The notes beneath the pieces were generated by a model, which was not told the DNA's origin, did not search any database, and saw nothing but the letters and a program-made list of their open reading frames with translations. The position numbers and the translations under genes are program-made. Below are positions 1-7,535 of a stretch of 64,000 nucleotides of DNA, one piece after another; position 1 is the stretch's first letter; each line of letters begins with the position of its first letter. Source of the DNA: CAYNND01 sp964528735 (GTDB taxonomy: Bacteria > Patescibacteriota > Minisyncoccia > Phycocordibacterales > UBA2100); contig CAZGUV010000001.1 in the NCBI GenBank assembly GCA_964528735.1, positions 1 through 64,000 of the forward strand, read 5' to 3'.

Positions 1-726
1 CTTTCAACAAGCACACCAGTCGTAAACTACGGTGGTACCGCGACACTCACTTGGAACACATCAAATACACACAGCGTCACCATAGATAATGGCGTCGGTG
101 CTGTGCAGGCAAGTGGTTCATATATTATCGGCAACATCACTTCACCTCGCACGTACACACTTACTGCGGTTGGAAATGGCGGTACACGTACCTGCCAGAC
201 TACAGTGACAGTACAAGGCACAACTGGATATATTCCTCCAATAAACAATGGTGGATCATCAGCAAGTTGTGGGATTACAGTACAGCCAGATGGTGTCGGC
301 GGATACACACTTGCGTGGTACACACAAAATGCAATCCTCGCGTCAATCTCAGGAATTGGAAATGTTGGCAAGACTGGAACATACGCAATCACACCTATGC
401 AAAATACTGTCTACACCATGACTGTTCGAGGATATGATGGTTTGGAGCGAACATGCCAGGCAACAGCATACGCAACAGGTACATCAGGTAGTGGTACCGG
501 TGGCGGATACGGAGGTGTCTACTACGGAAACGGAAATGGATACGGCTACGGTACCGGATATGGTCACTACGGCTACGGCAACGGGGGTACATCAGGAGGC
601 GGAGTTCCTCTTACAGGAGTTCCATACACTGGTGCTGAAGATTATGTCTACCCACTCTTCATCGCGGCATTCATGATCACTGCATTCTACGCAGCAACAC
701 GAGTACAGAAGCGAATTGCACTCTAA
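1..726 (+). CDS. Secreted Ig-like repeat surface protein, C-terminal part
   Basis: The frame is open from the first base, so the N-terminus lies outside the window. About 241 residues are visible. Two similar beta-sandwich-like units of about 75 residues can be seen; the first has a G-G-T-A-T-L-T-W start and both end in a T-(x)-R-T-C-Q-(T/A)-T pattern. They are followed by a Gly/Tyr-rich linker of about 40 residues. The end is tripartite: a V-P-Y-T-G motif about 35 residues from the C-terminus, a hydrophobic segment (YPLFIAAFMITAFYAA), and a short basic tail. This suggests an envelope-anchored protein displayed outside the cell. Repeated Ig-like units are common in CPR surface proteins. The exact ligand or function cannot be told from sequence. 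Confidence 0.75.
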   Translation, partial: LSTSTPVVNYGGTATLTWNTSNTHSVTIDNGVGAVQASGSYIIGNITSPRTYTLTAVGNGGTRTCQTTVTVQGTTGYIPPINNGGSSASCGITVQPDGVGGYTLAWYTQNAILASISGIGNVGKTGTYAITPMQNTVYTMTVRGYDGLERTCQATAYATGTSGSGTGGGYGGVYYGNGNGYGYGTGYGHYGYGNGGTSGGGVPLTGVPYTGAEDYVYPLFIAAFMITAFYAATRVQKRIAL

Positions 727-738
727 TTATAAGCATCG

Positions 739-776
739 AAAACACCGCGTGAGTCGAGAGGCTTACGCGGTGTTTT
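739..776. terminator. Bidirectional-looking hairpin terminator
   Basis: A 12-bp perfect stem (aaaacaccgcgt / acgcggtgtttt), extended by three weaker pairs, has an 8-nt loop and A/T flanks on both sides. It sits just after the stop of the surface protein gene and separates it from the next gene. Confidence 0.85.
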
Positions 777-822
777 GTGTATAAAAAAACGTAGCATTGA
801 AGATGCTTGCTATACTATGGTG

Positions 823-1776
823 ATGTCGGTGACTCAACGAGCTTGTCTTCTTTTTCTACTTGTGCTCCAGCCATACAATGCGCTCGCTGGATTTGATATT
901 GGCATGGTGGGGAATAGTCTATTCTGGGTCGGACTCGCACTGTGGAGTGCACTTATCGCGTGGTTTATATATACCCATCGTGCATCGCTTGGAAGAAAAA
1001 TATTTTCTATACTTAAATTTGCATTTGCACCACATACTAAGCGAGCGATTGTTGTGTCTGCTCCGAAATATAGGCCCTATGTAGAGACAACTCATGTGGT
1101 AGACGCACTTGCACATCGTGCAGAAACATTTCTCTCTTCTGCAAAGTCTGGTGTTCATAGTGCAGGGCATGCGACTCGAGATGCCTTGAGCATCCTTGAG
1201 AGGGATGCTGATTCGGCAATCAGTGCTGCGCAGCGACAGATGAAACGTATACGAGGTACAACAACACTTGCTGATAGAGTGCACAACATGAAGCGAATGT
1301 TGATGAAGCAACCGAAAAAAGGAGTTGTGCAGCAAGTATCGACTCATGACGATGCACACCATACGCGAAAAAAAGTACAGGTGCTCGCAGATGCTCATCG
1401 TGCGTTGATTCGTGCGAAAAATGCCCAGCATGACTTACCTCAAGTCGGCGCGTATGCTCAAGAGGGGCATACTCCACTCATACCTACATCCACAGAAGAT
1501 GTGCCAAAGGAGAACGTATGGGTGCAAGCGGTAGCACCATCAGTCCCTAAAAAAGATGTGCATGCACCTCAGCCTGCTCCACAGCAGACACAGAAAGTAG
1601 TGGAAAAGACACAATCAGCACCAGAGCACGTGGTATCTCCAGTACAGCCTGCGCATCCCGTCAAAAGCCATGAGATTGTTGATCGTAGTACACAGACTTC
1701 AGCGACAAAAGATGAGCTCGTGCTGGATACATCAGGTCCAGTCCCGAGATTGGTGCTTACACGTAAGCGCGTATAA
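823..1776 (+). CDS. Hypothetical membrane protein with long basic and Pro-rich tail
   Basis: Not recognised. With the start at 823 the product is 317 residues. An N-terminal signal-like segment (about 1-21, ending A-L-A) is followed by a hydrophobic helix at about 31-50 (FWVGLALWSALIAWFIY). The rest is soluble: a Lys/Arg/Ala-rich region that may be helical, then a Pro/Gln/Val-rich low-complexity tail. A TATACT box ends 6 nt before this ATG, preferred over the ATG at 817 which directly abuts the box. The gene ends one base from the end of convergent thrS. It may be a membrane-anchored scaffold or stalk protein, but this is a guess from composition only. Confidence 0.6.
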   Translation: MSVTQRACLLFLLVLQPYNALAGFDIGMVGNSLFWVGLALWSALIAWFIYTHRASLGRKIFSILKFAFAPHTKRAIVVSAPKYRPYVETTHVVDALAHRAETFLSSAKSGVHSAGHATRDALSILERDADSAISAAQRQMKRIRGTTTLADRVHNMKRMLMKQPKKGVVQQVSTHDDAHHTRKKVQVLADAHRALIRAKNAQHDLPQVGAYAQEGHTPLIPTSTEDVPKENVWVQAVAPSVPKKDVHAPQPAPQQTQKVVEKTQSAPEHVVSPVQPAHPVKSHEIVDRSTQTSATKDELVLDTSGPVPRLVLTRKRV

Positions 1777-1777
1777 G

Positions 1778-2550
1778 TTACGATGTTTTGAGTGCTCGTG
1801 ATGCAATCTCCTGTGTGACACGTGCAGAAAAAGCTTCAAGCGTCTCCACTACACCCTTAGTTCCAGCATCACGGCTTTCAATAGATACGCTTCCGGAGTT
1901 TTTTTCGGTGTCACCAACGACGAGAATGTAGGGAACTCGCATCCCCTTTGCGGTACGAATACGCTTGCCGAGCGTGTCATCGGGCGCAGAAACACTTGTT
2001 CTAATGTGTGCATCTGCAAGCACGCGAGCAACTTCATTTGCATAGGTATGCTGTTCTTCAGAGACAGGGATAACAACAACCTGTTCGGGAGCGAGCCAGA
2101 GCGGAAATGCTCCAGCAAAGTGCTCTATCGCAACTCCAAGAAATCGCTCAAGTGATCCAGAGATTGCACGATGAATAACCACAGGTGTTTCTTTTTTACC
2201 TTCCTCGTTTACAAAGCTCAACTCGAAGCGTGAGGGTTGAACGAAGTCACACTGGATAGTCGAGAGCTGGTGTTCACGTCCAATCGCGTCCTTAAACATA
2301 AAATCAAGTTTCGGTCCGTAGAAAGCAGCTTCACCGGGTCCTTCAAAGTAAGGAAGCTCTTTTGATTTACAAACATTGACGAGCGCCTGCTGAGCCTTTT
2401 CCCAGTTCGATTCTTCTCCAAGCCATTTACTTGCATCATCGTCTCGAAGCGAGAGTCGTACGCGATACCCTTCAAGCATCCCCATAATCCCAAAGAATTC
2501 CTTGATGATATCAACCATGGTGCCCGCTTCTTGTTCGATTTGCGATACTC
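1778..2550 (-). CDS. thrS: Threonyl-tRNA synthetase, C-terminal part (broken by N gap)
   Basis: This is the 3' part of thrS, separated from the 5' part by a run of ten Ns. It covers the end of the class II catalytic core and the anticodon-binding domain. Visible family motifs are F-Y-G-P-K-L-D-F, the motif 3 region (V-V-I-H-R-A-I-S-G-S-L-E-R-F), and a C-terminal domain starting W-L-A-P-E-Q-V-V-V-I-P-V. The frame differs from that of the upstream part by one position because the N run has the wrong length. The family alignment (C-x3-Q-I across the break) implies essentially no sequence is missing. It should be read as one protein with the piece at 2561-3552. The C-terminal end abuts a convergent gene. 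Confidence 0.93.
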
Positions 2551-2560
2551 NNNNNNNNNN
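2551..2560. other. Assembly gap (10 N) inside thrS
   Basis: Ten Ns interrupt thrS. To restore the reading frame the true gap must be 2 modulo 3 nt, so ten is a placeholder. Joining the contig ends with a one-base overlap (shared c) gives Cys-Arg-Val-Ser-Gln-Ile, which has the right number of residues for the family. The contigs probably abut. Confidence 0.9.
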
Positions 2561-3552
2561 CTGCAATAGATGTGTCCATCATCTTGTGTGATAGAGCGTA
2601 CACGAGTCAATCCTGAGAGTTGCCCAGTCTTTTCATCGCGGTACACAGTCGCGGGCTCAAAGTATCTGACAGGCATATCACGATACGAGAATTGGTTATC
2701 TGCATAGAGTTGCATGTGGTGCGGGCAGTTCATCGGTTTTACATAAAACTTTTCCTTTGAGGTACCGCCCCAGACAGAGAACATATCTTCCATGTATTGT
2801 CCTGCATGCCCCGATGTCTCGTAAAGCGCTTCTTTTGCAAGATGTGGTGTCCATACCCATTCGTATCCACGTGGGCGATGGAGTTCCCAGAGGTAATCGG
2901 TGAGGACTCGTCGCATCGTGTTTCCGTTCTTTTGAAAGAGTGGTAGTCCAGAGCCAACAAGATCGGATATGGTGAATAGTTTGAGTTGCTTTGCGAGGAT
3001 GCGGTGGTCACGCTTTTTTGCCTCCTCTTGCTGCCATACATACTTTTCAAGTTCTTCTTTTGTGGCAAATGCGAGTCCATAGATACGGGTGAGCATCTGA
3101 TTTTCTGCACTTCCTCGCCAGTATGCGCCTGCAATGCTCGTGAGTTTAAACGCATCGGTGTCTATCTCTTTTTGAGGATTCTCAGCGTGTCCACCGCGGC
3201 AGAGGTCAGTGAGTGTCCCGCAAGTGTAAAACGTAATCGTTTCGCCTTTCGCCTCAAGTTCGTTGATGAGTTCGATTTTGTAAGGGTTGTCTTTGAAGAA
3301 TGCACGTGCCTCGTCAGGAGTTTTAACTTCATGTTTCCACTCGGTCCATTTGTTCAGTGTCTTGAGCATCTTCTTCTGAATTTCCTTGAGGTCGGCATCG
3401 CCAGGTGTTGCACCACCTGAAAAGTCAAAATCAAAATAGAAGCCAGTTTCAATCGCGGGACCAATCGTTGGTTTTGCGTGCGGGTAAAGTTCCTGTACTG
3501 CAGCGTTCAAGAGGTGAGCGAGTGTGTGTCGAATGTTTTCAATTGAACTCAT
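2561..3552 (-). CDS. thrS: Threonyl-tRNA synthetase, N-terminal part, lacking TGS domain
   Basis: ThrRS charges tRNA-Thr with threonine and edits mischarged serine. The protein starts (MSSIENIRHTLAHLL) directly at the N2 editing domain, with its HxxxH motif and the later C-R-G-G-H motif. The usual N-terminal TGS domain of about 60 residues is missing. After A-G-A-Y-W-R-G and a helical linker (E-E-A-K-K-R-D-H-R) comes the catalytic core with M-N-C-P-H-H and the Q-D-D-G-H-I-Y-C segment at the gap. The start is placed downstream of the T-box terminator. Earlier in-frame codons fall inside the riboswitch. A T-box leader with its own promoter controls the gene. Confidence 0.93.
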
Positions 3553-3572
3553 ATAATTTTCTTTACCCTTGT

Positions 3573-3628
3573 AAAAATGCAAAGCGCCCTGGAAATCATT
3601 CTCAAACACGAGAGTGATTTCCAGGGCG
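3573..3628 (-). terminator. Intrinsic terminator of the thrS T-box
   Basis: A perfect 14-bp stem (3615-3628 pairs with 3585-3598, cgccctggaaatca arms) is followed on the minus strand by a T-rich tract at 3573-3577. Its 5' arm can extend over the AGAU strand of the antiterminator, so the two structures exclude each other. This is the expected switch of a transcriptional T-box. Confidence 0.9.
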
Positions 3629-3736
3629 ATCTGTGGTCGCGGTTCCACCTAGATTTAGTAGCTATTGCTACTCTTTTTGTACAGATTAGGGTTTCCCGTA
3701 ATAACCTTCGGTTGGTAGCCGAAGCAATCTCTGTAC
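3573..3736 (-). promoter_or_regulatory. T-box riboswitch (tRNA-Thr sensor) with very short Stem I
   Basis: The T-box core AGGTGGAACCGCG lies at 3638-3650 inside an antiterminator closed by AUCU/AGAU (3654-3651 and 3632-3629). Its UGGA can pair with a tRNA end having U as discriminator. Upstream is a Stem III hairpin (AGUAGC-AAUA-GCUACU). Stem I is only about 55 nt: a base stem GUACAG/CUGUAC with a bulged AG, a hairpin CUUCGG-CUACCAA-CCGAAG, and a GGG-AAA-CCC hairpin. The 7-nt loop holds ACC, a threonine codon, followed by A, as expected for a specifier. Uncharged tRNA-Thr would stabilise the antiterminator and turn on thrS. The T-box call is firm; the specifier placement is inference. Confidence 0.88.
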
Positions 3737-3740
3737 CTAC

Positions 3741-3768
3741 ATAATAAATAGAGAAGCTGTTCTGTCAA
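3741..3768 (-). promoter_or_regulatory. thrS promoter
   Basis: TTGACA (3768-3763), a 16-nt spacer and TATTAT (3746-3741) form a near-consensus sigma-70 promoter. The -35 box overlaps the dnaE stop codon. The predicted start, near 3736, falls at the first base of T-box Stem I. Confidence 0.85.
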
Positions 3769-6700
3769 CTAATAAGCGGTTTTACAGCCTCAACGAGAAT
3801 ACTTTTTTCACCATTACGACTCGATATTTTACCCTTCAAAAGTGCGCAGGTTCCCACATTGAGGTGTGCCCGTGAGTTCAAAAAAACTTCAGGGAAGCAA
3901 ACGCATTCGATAGTATCTGTGTAATCACTCACACGTACGAAGGCCATGCGGTCACCCTTTTTTGTCAGGATGGTTCGAACGTCTTCGATAAGTCCTGCGA
4001 TAACGGTAGTGACACCGACATGCATGTCGTGTTTTGTTGCGTGTATGTCTGGCTTGCCCTGTAGTTGAGTTTTGAATGCATCGAGTGGGTGACCTGAGAC
4101 ATAGAGTCCCAACAAGTCTTTCTCCCATACAAGTTTCTCTGTAAGTGATGAATCAGGCGCTTCGATAAGATTGAGTGTTGAGGATTGGGACGAGCCAAAG
4201 AGAGAATCTTGGTTTGAGTCTGCAGTGATTTCCTTGCGGAATGAGAGAAGCTCTTCGAGGTTTTTTAGGAGCATGCCTCGCGTGCCGTATGAATCAAGTG
4301 CTCCAGATTTAATAAGAGCTTCAAGCGCTCGTTTGTTTAAGTTCTTATCTGGAACTCGAGTCAAAAAGTCGACAAGGCTTGTGTAAGGTCCGTTTTGCTT
4401 TCTTTCTTCAACAATCGCCTCTGCAATTCCTTCGCCAAAGTTTTTAATAGAGTTGAGTCCAAAGCGGATAGTGCGCTCTTGTGTGGTAACTACAGAAAAT
4501 ACGGGGTAGCTTTCATTCACATCTGGTGGGAGAACTGTTATTTTCATTGCATCACATTCCTTTACGATTTCTGCAATTTCCTCGACATCACCCGCATCAG
4601 CAGTCAGAAGGGCAGACATGTATTCAAGAGGGAAGTTCGCCTTCATGTATGCTGTCTTGTACGCAAGGTTTCCGTAGCTTGCCGCATGCGCTTTGTTGAA
4701 TCCGTACGCAGCAAATGTTTCTATTTGCTCCCAAAGCTTTTGGATAGTATCGGGTTTCATGCCGCGTTCTGCGCAGCCTTTCATGAAAATTTCCTTTTGC
4801 GCAGCCATTTCCTCTGGGATTTTTTTACCCATCGCTTTTCTGAATTTGTCTGCATCAAGCCAGCTGTAACCAGCGAGCTGTATCGCAATCATGAGCACAT
4901 CATCCTGATAGGTGATAATCCCGTAACTTCGGTCAAGGATTGCTTCCATGCGAGGGTCAAGGTATTTGATGCGTGAAGAGTCGCGCTTACGAGCGATGTA
5001 CTCAGGAATGAATTCCATAGGTCCCGGACGATAGAGTGCGACCATCGCGTTGAGGTCAAACACTGAAGTGGGTTGGAGTTCCTTCAGATACTGTGTCATT
5101 CCCGATGAAGCGAACTGGAATACTCCCTTCGTTCGTCCTTCAGAGAGCATCGTAAAAGTCAGTGAATCGTCCATCGGCAGATTATCAATATCGATATCAA
5201 TGTTTTGTATACGTTTTACTCGTTTGATTGAATCTGCAAGAATCGCGAGGTTTTTAAGTCCGAGAAAGTCGAATTTCAGAAGTCCTGCATCTTCAACTGA
5301 ATACATGTCGTACTGAGTAATTATCTTTCCACCTTTTGGATCGAGTTGGATAGGAGTAAAGTCAGTTGTCGGTGTCGGTGCCATTACTACACCAGCAGCG
5401 TGTACTCCGACATGCCGCGCGTTACCTTCTATTTTTTGTGCATATTCGAGTATTTGTCTGACTACCGCATCTTTTTTTTGGAGCTCTTTCAGTTCGGGCT
5501 CACTTTCAATTGCTCCTGCTATGGTGACAGGGAAACCTTGTGCGCCAAACGGAATGAGTTTTGCAATCTTGTCTCCTATTGAGTATGAGTGTCCTAATGC
5601 GCGGGCGACATCACGAACTGCAGCGCGTGCCATCATTGTTCCAAATGTTCCAATTTGCGCGACGTGGTCATCGCCGTAGGTCTTTCGAGCGTATTCAATA
5701 AATTCATCCCGCTTATCATCGGCGACGTCCATATCAATATCCGGGGCGGACGGTCGATCAGGGTTTAAGAATCGTTCAAATGGAAGATTATAAAAAAGTG
5801 GGTTTACTGTCGTGATACCCATAAGGTACGACGTGAGTGATCCAGCGGCAGATCCTCGAGTATTGGTGAGTATTTTCGATTCTCTCGCATGGCGCATCAA
5901 ATCAGCAACCACAAGAAAGTACGGCGAATAACCTTTTTTTGAGATTACAGAAAGCTCATAATCAAGTCGTGTTCGAGTTTCTTCATTTTCGTTCACCCCA
6001 CGGAGTGCGAAACCTTTGTATGCCTCAGTCCTGAGCATTTCATCATGGGTCATCCCTTTTGAAAGAGGGTATGCTGGAAATACCCATGCACCAAGTGGTA
6101 TCTCAACTGAGCATCGTGAGGCAATTTCTTCTGTGCGTGCAACAAAGTCAGGAAATTTTGCGAATGCTTTACTCGCGTCTTCGTTGTGCAAGTATGAAAA
6201 ATCATCTGCGCTCTCCTCATCTTCTTGGGTAAGCACAGTGTTCGTCTGAATTTTTACGAGTAGTTCGCGTGCGACCCTGTCTGAGGGGTCAAGATAGTAC
6301 ACTTCTCGTGATGCGAAAATTGGTATCGATTGTTCGGTGCTGACAGTGCGTATGGCATCGAGTAAGGCACTATTATGAAGAACAGTCGGATGATACGCAT
6401 ACTCGATGTACAGTGAACCACCAAATATTGACTTGAGCTCAGTAATTCGGTGCATGTCTGAGCCTGTGTGCGTTACGATTGCACCATACGTAGGAATATA
6501 TGCAATGAGTCCTTCGCTGTGTTCACGCAAAAGCGCACCGTCAACACGAGGTTTGATGAAAAAGCCTTCAAGGGATGCTCGAGATACAAGTTTTACAAGA
6601 TTTTTGTAGCCTGCGATGTTTTGTGCAAGTAGTACGATTCTTTGTACTGGAGTGTCAGTGCCGTGCTCTGTGTCGGTGCGTGAGCGAGGAGCGAGGTACA

Positions 6701-6896
6701 GCTCAACACCAATGATTGGTTTGATACCTGCTTTCTTGCATTCCTTATAGAATTCAATGGTGCCGTACATGTTCCCGAAGTCGGTAAGTGCTAGAGATGT
6801 ATGTCCTGATGCCTTCGCTGAATCAATAAGATCGCTCAGTTTCGGCAGGGCTTCAAGCAGTGAGTAGTGTGAATGGGTATGCAGATGGGTGAACAT
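3765..6896 (-). CDS. dnaE: DNA polymerase III alpha subunit
   Basis: This is the replicative DNA polymerase (C-family), 1043 residues from the chosen ATG. An N-terminal PHP domain opens with H-L-H-T-H-S-H-Y-S-L-L. The palm has P-D-I-D-M-D (catalytic Asp386, Asp388) and K-R-D-E. Further on are A-R-H-V-G-V-H-A-A-G, the G-F-N-K-A-H-A-A-S-Y-G segment, and an OB-fold near the C-terminus (V-I-A-G-L-I-E-D-V-R). It is shorter than the 1160 residues of E. coli DnaE and ends soon after the OB fold, so the tau-binding tail is small or missing. The start MFTHLH is favoured by a TATACT box ending 6 nt upstream. Its stop overlaps the thrS -35 box. Confidence 0.97.
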   Translation of the reverse strand: MFTHLHTHSHYSLLEALPKLSDLIDSAKASGHTSLALTDFGNMYGTIEFYKECKKAGIKPIIGVELYLAPRSRTDTEHGTDTPVQRIVLLAQNIAGYKNLVKLVSRASLEGFFIKPRVDGALLREHSEGLIAYIPTYGAIVTHTGSDMHRITELKSIFGGSLYIEYAYHPTVLHNSALLDAIRTVSTEQSIPIFASREVYYLDPSDRVARELLVKIQTNTVLTQEDEESADDFSYLHNEDASKAFAKFPDFVARTEEIASRCSVEIPLGAWVFPAYPLSKGMTHDEMLRTEAYKGFALRGVNENEETRTRLDYELSVISKKGYSPYFLVVADLMRHARESKILTNTRGSAAGSLTSYLMGITTVNPLFYNLPFERFLNPDRPSAPDIDMDVADDKRDEFIEYARKTYGDDHVAQIGTFGTMMARAAVRDVARALGHSYSIGDKIAKLIPFGAQGFPVTIAGAIESEPELKELQKKDAVVRQILEYAQKIEGNARHVGVHAAGVVMAPTPTTDFTPIQLDPKGGKIITQYDMYSVEDAGLLKFDFLGLKNLAILADSIKRVKRIQNIDIDIDNLPMDDSLTFTMLSEGRTKGVFQFASSGMTQYLKELQPTSVFDLNAMVALYRPGPMEFIPEYIARKRDSSRIKYLDPRMEAILDRSYGIITYQDDVLMIAIQLAGYSWLDADKFRKAMGKKIPEEMAAQKEIFMKGCAERGMKPDTIQKLWEQIETFAAYGFNKAHAASYGNLAYKTAYMKANFPLEYMSALLTADAGDVEEIAEIVKECDAMKITVLPPDVNESYPVFSVVTTQERTIRFGLNSIKNFGEGIAEAIVEERKQNGPYTSLVDFLTRVPDKNLNKRALEALIKSGALDSYGTRGMLLKNLEELLSFRKEITADSNQDSLFGSSQSSTLNLIEAPDSSLTEKLVWEKDLLGLYVSGHPLDAFKTQLQGKPDIHATKHDMHVGVTTVIAGLIEDVRTILTKKGDRMAFVRVSDYTDTIECVCFPEVFLNSRAHLNVGTCALLKGKISSRNGEKSILVEAVKPLIS

Positions 6897-6902
6897 GTGA
6901 GC

Positions 6903-6949
6903 AGTATATCGCAAAACAGTGAGCCTTTCGAAATCGCGAGTGATACACT
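6903..6949. promoter_or_regulatory. Divergent -10 boxes for dnaE and rnhB
   Basis: On the minus strand TATACT (6908-6903) ends 6 nt before the dnaE ATG. On the plus strand TACACT (6944-6949) ends 7 nt before the rnhB ATG at 6957. Both spacings put the transcription start at or next to the A of ATG, so both mRNAs are probably leaderless. Confidence 0.6.
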
Positions 6950-6956
6950 ACCTCTG

Positions 6957-7535
6957 ATGCGATACATCGTGGGTATTGATGAGGTGGGGCGAGGACCGCT
7001 TGCAGGGCCTATAACTGTTGGGGTGGTGTGTATTCCTGCGCACCATACATGGAGGCACTATAGAGGGCTTCGGGACTCAAAAAAACTTACAGAAAGAATG
7101 CGTGAGGAGTGGTTTAAAAAAATCCGCACGCACGATGGCGTAAGAATTTCAGTCGCGTCAGTTTCTGCAAAGACTATAGATGCGATAGGTATTGCGCAGG
7201 CAGGGAATCGAGCCGCGAGACAGGCACTAAAAAAAATTGGTGTTGCTCCGCATGAGTGCGTTGTCCAACTCGATTATGGTCTCGCTGTAGAGAAGCGATG
7301 GAATCAGAGAGCGTATGTGAAGGGTGATGAACGGTTTCCCGCTATTGCACTCGCGTCAATTTGTGCAAAAGTGACTCGTGATGCATATATGAAAAAAATG
7401 GCACGCGTCTACCCCTGCTACAAGTTCGATATCCATAAGGGGTACGGGACTGCTATGCACCGAGCGTTGATCAAAGGGAACGGTATGTCCACGCTTCATC
7501 GGAAGAGTTTTTGTAAGAACGTGTATACTATATAA
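6957..7535 (+). CDS. rnhB: Ribonuclease HII
   Basis: RNase HII removes ribonucleotides from RNA-DNA hybrids during replication and repair. The product is 192 residues, the usual size. The catalytic acidic residues are visible: G-I-D-E-V-G-R-G near the start, Q-L-D-Y at about residue 103, and the later D-A-Y. A-S-I-C-A-K-V-T-R-D is also typical. The start MRYIVGIDEVGRG is chosen because it begins right at the first catalytic motif and has a -10 box 7 nt upstream; an upstream in-frame ATG would overlap dnaE. The next gene starts on the base after its TAA stop, and the last codons contain that gene's -10 box. Confidence 0.95.
   Translation: MRYIVGIDEVGRGPLAGPITVGVVCIPAHHTWRHYRGLRDSKKLTERMREEWFKKIRTHDGVRISVASVSAKTIDAIGIAQAGNRAARQALKKIGVAPHECVVQLDYGLAVEKRWNQRAYVKGDERFPAIALASICAKVTRDAYMKKMARVYPCYKFDIHKGYGTAMHRALIKGNGMSTLHRKSFCKNVYTI

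Noticed and set aside
2551..2560. thrS as a real pseudogene
   Set aside because: The frame change lies exactly at the N run, and overlapping the contig ends restores the family sequence.
3765..3767. UGA reassigned to glycine as in Gracilibacteria or Absconditabacteria
   Set aside because: dnaE and other genes end normally at TGA, and no conserved protein shows in-frame TGA at glycine positions.
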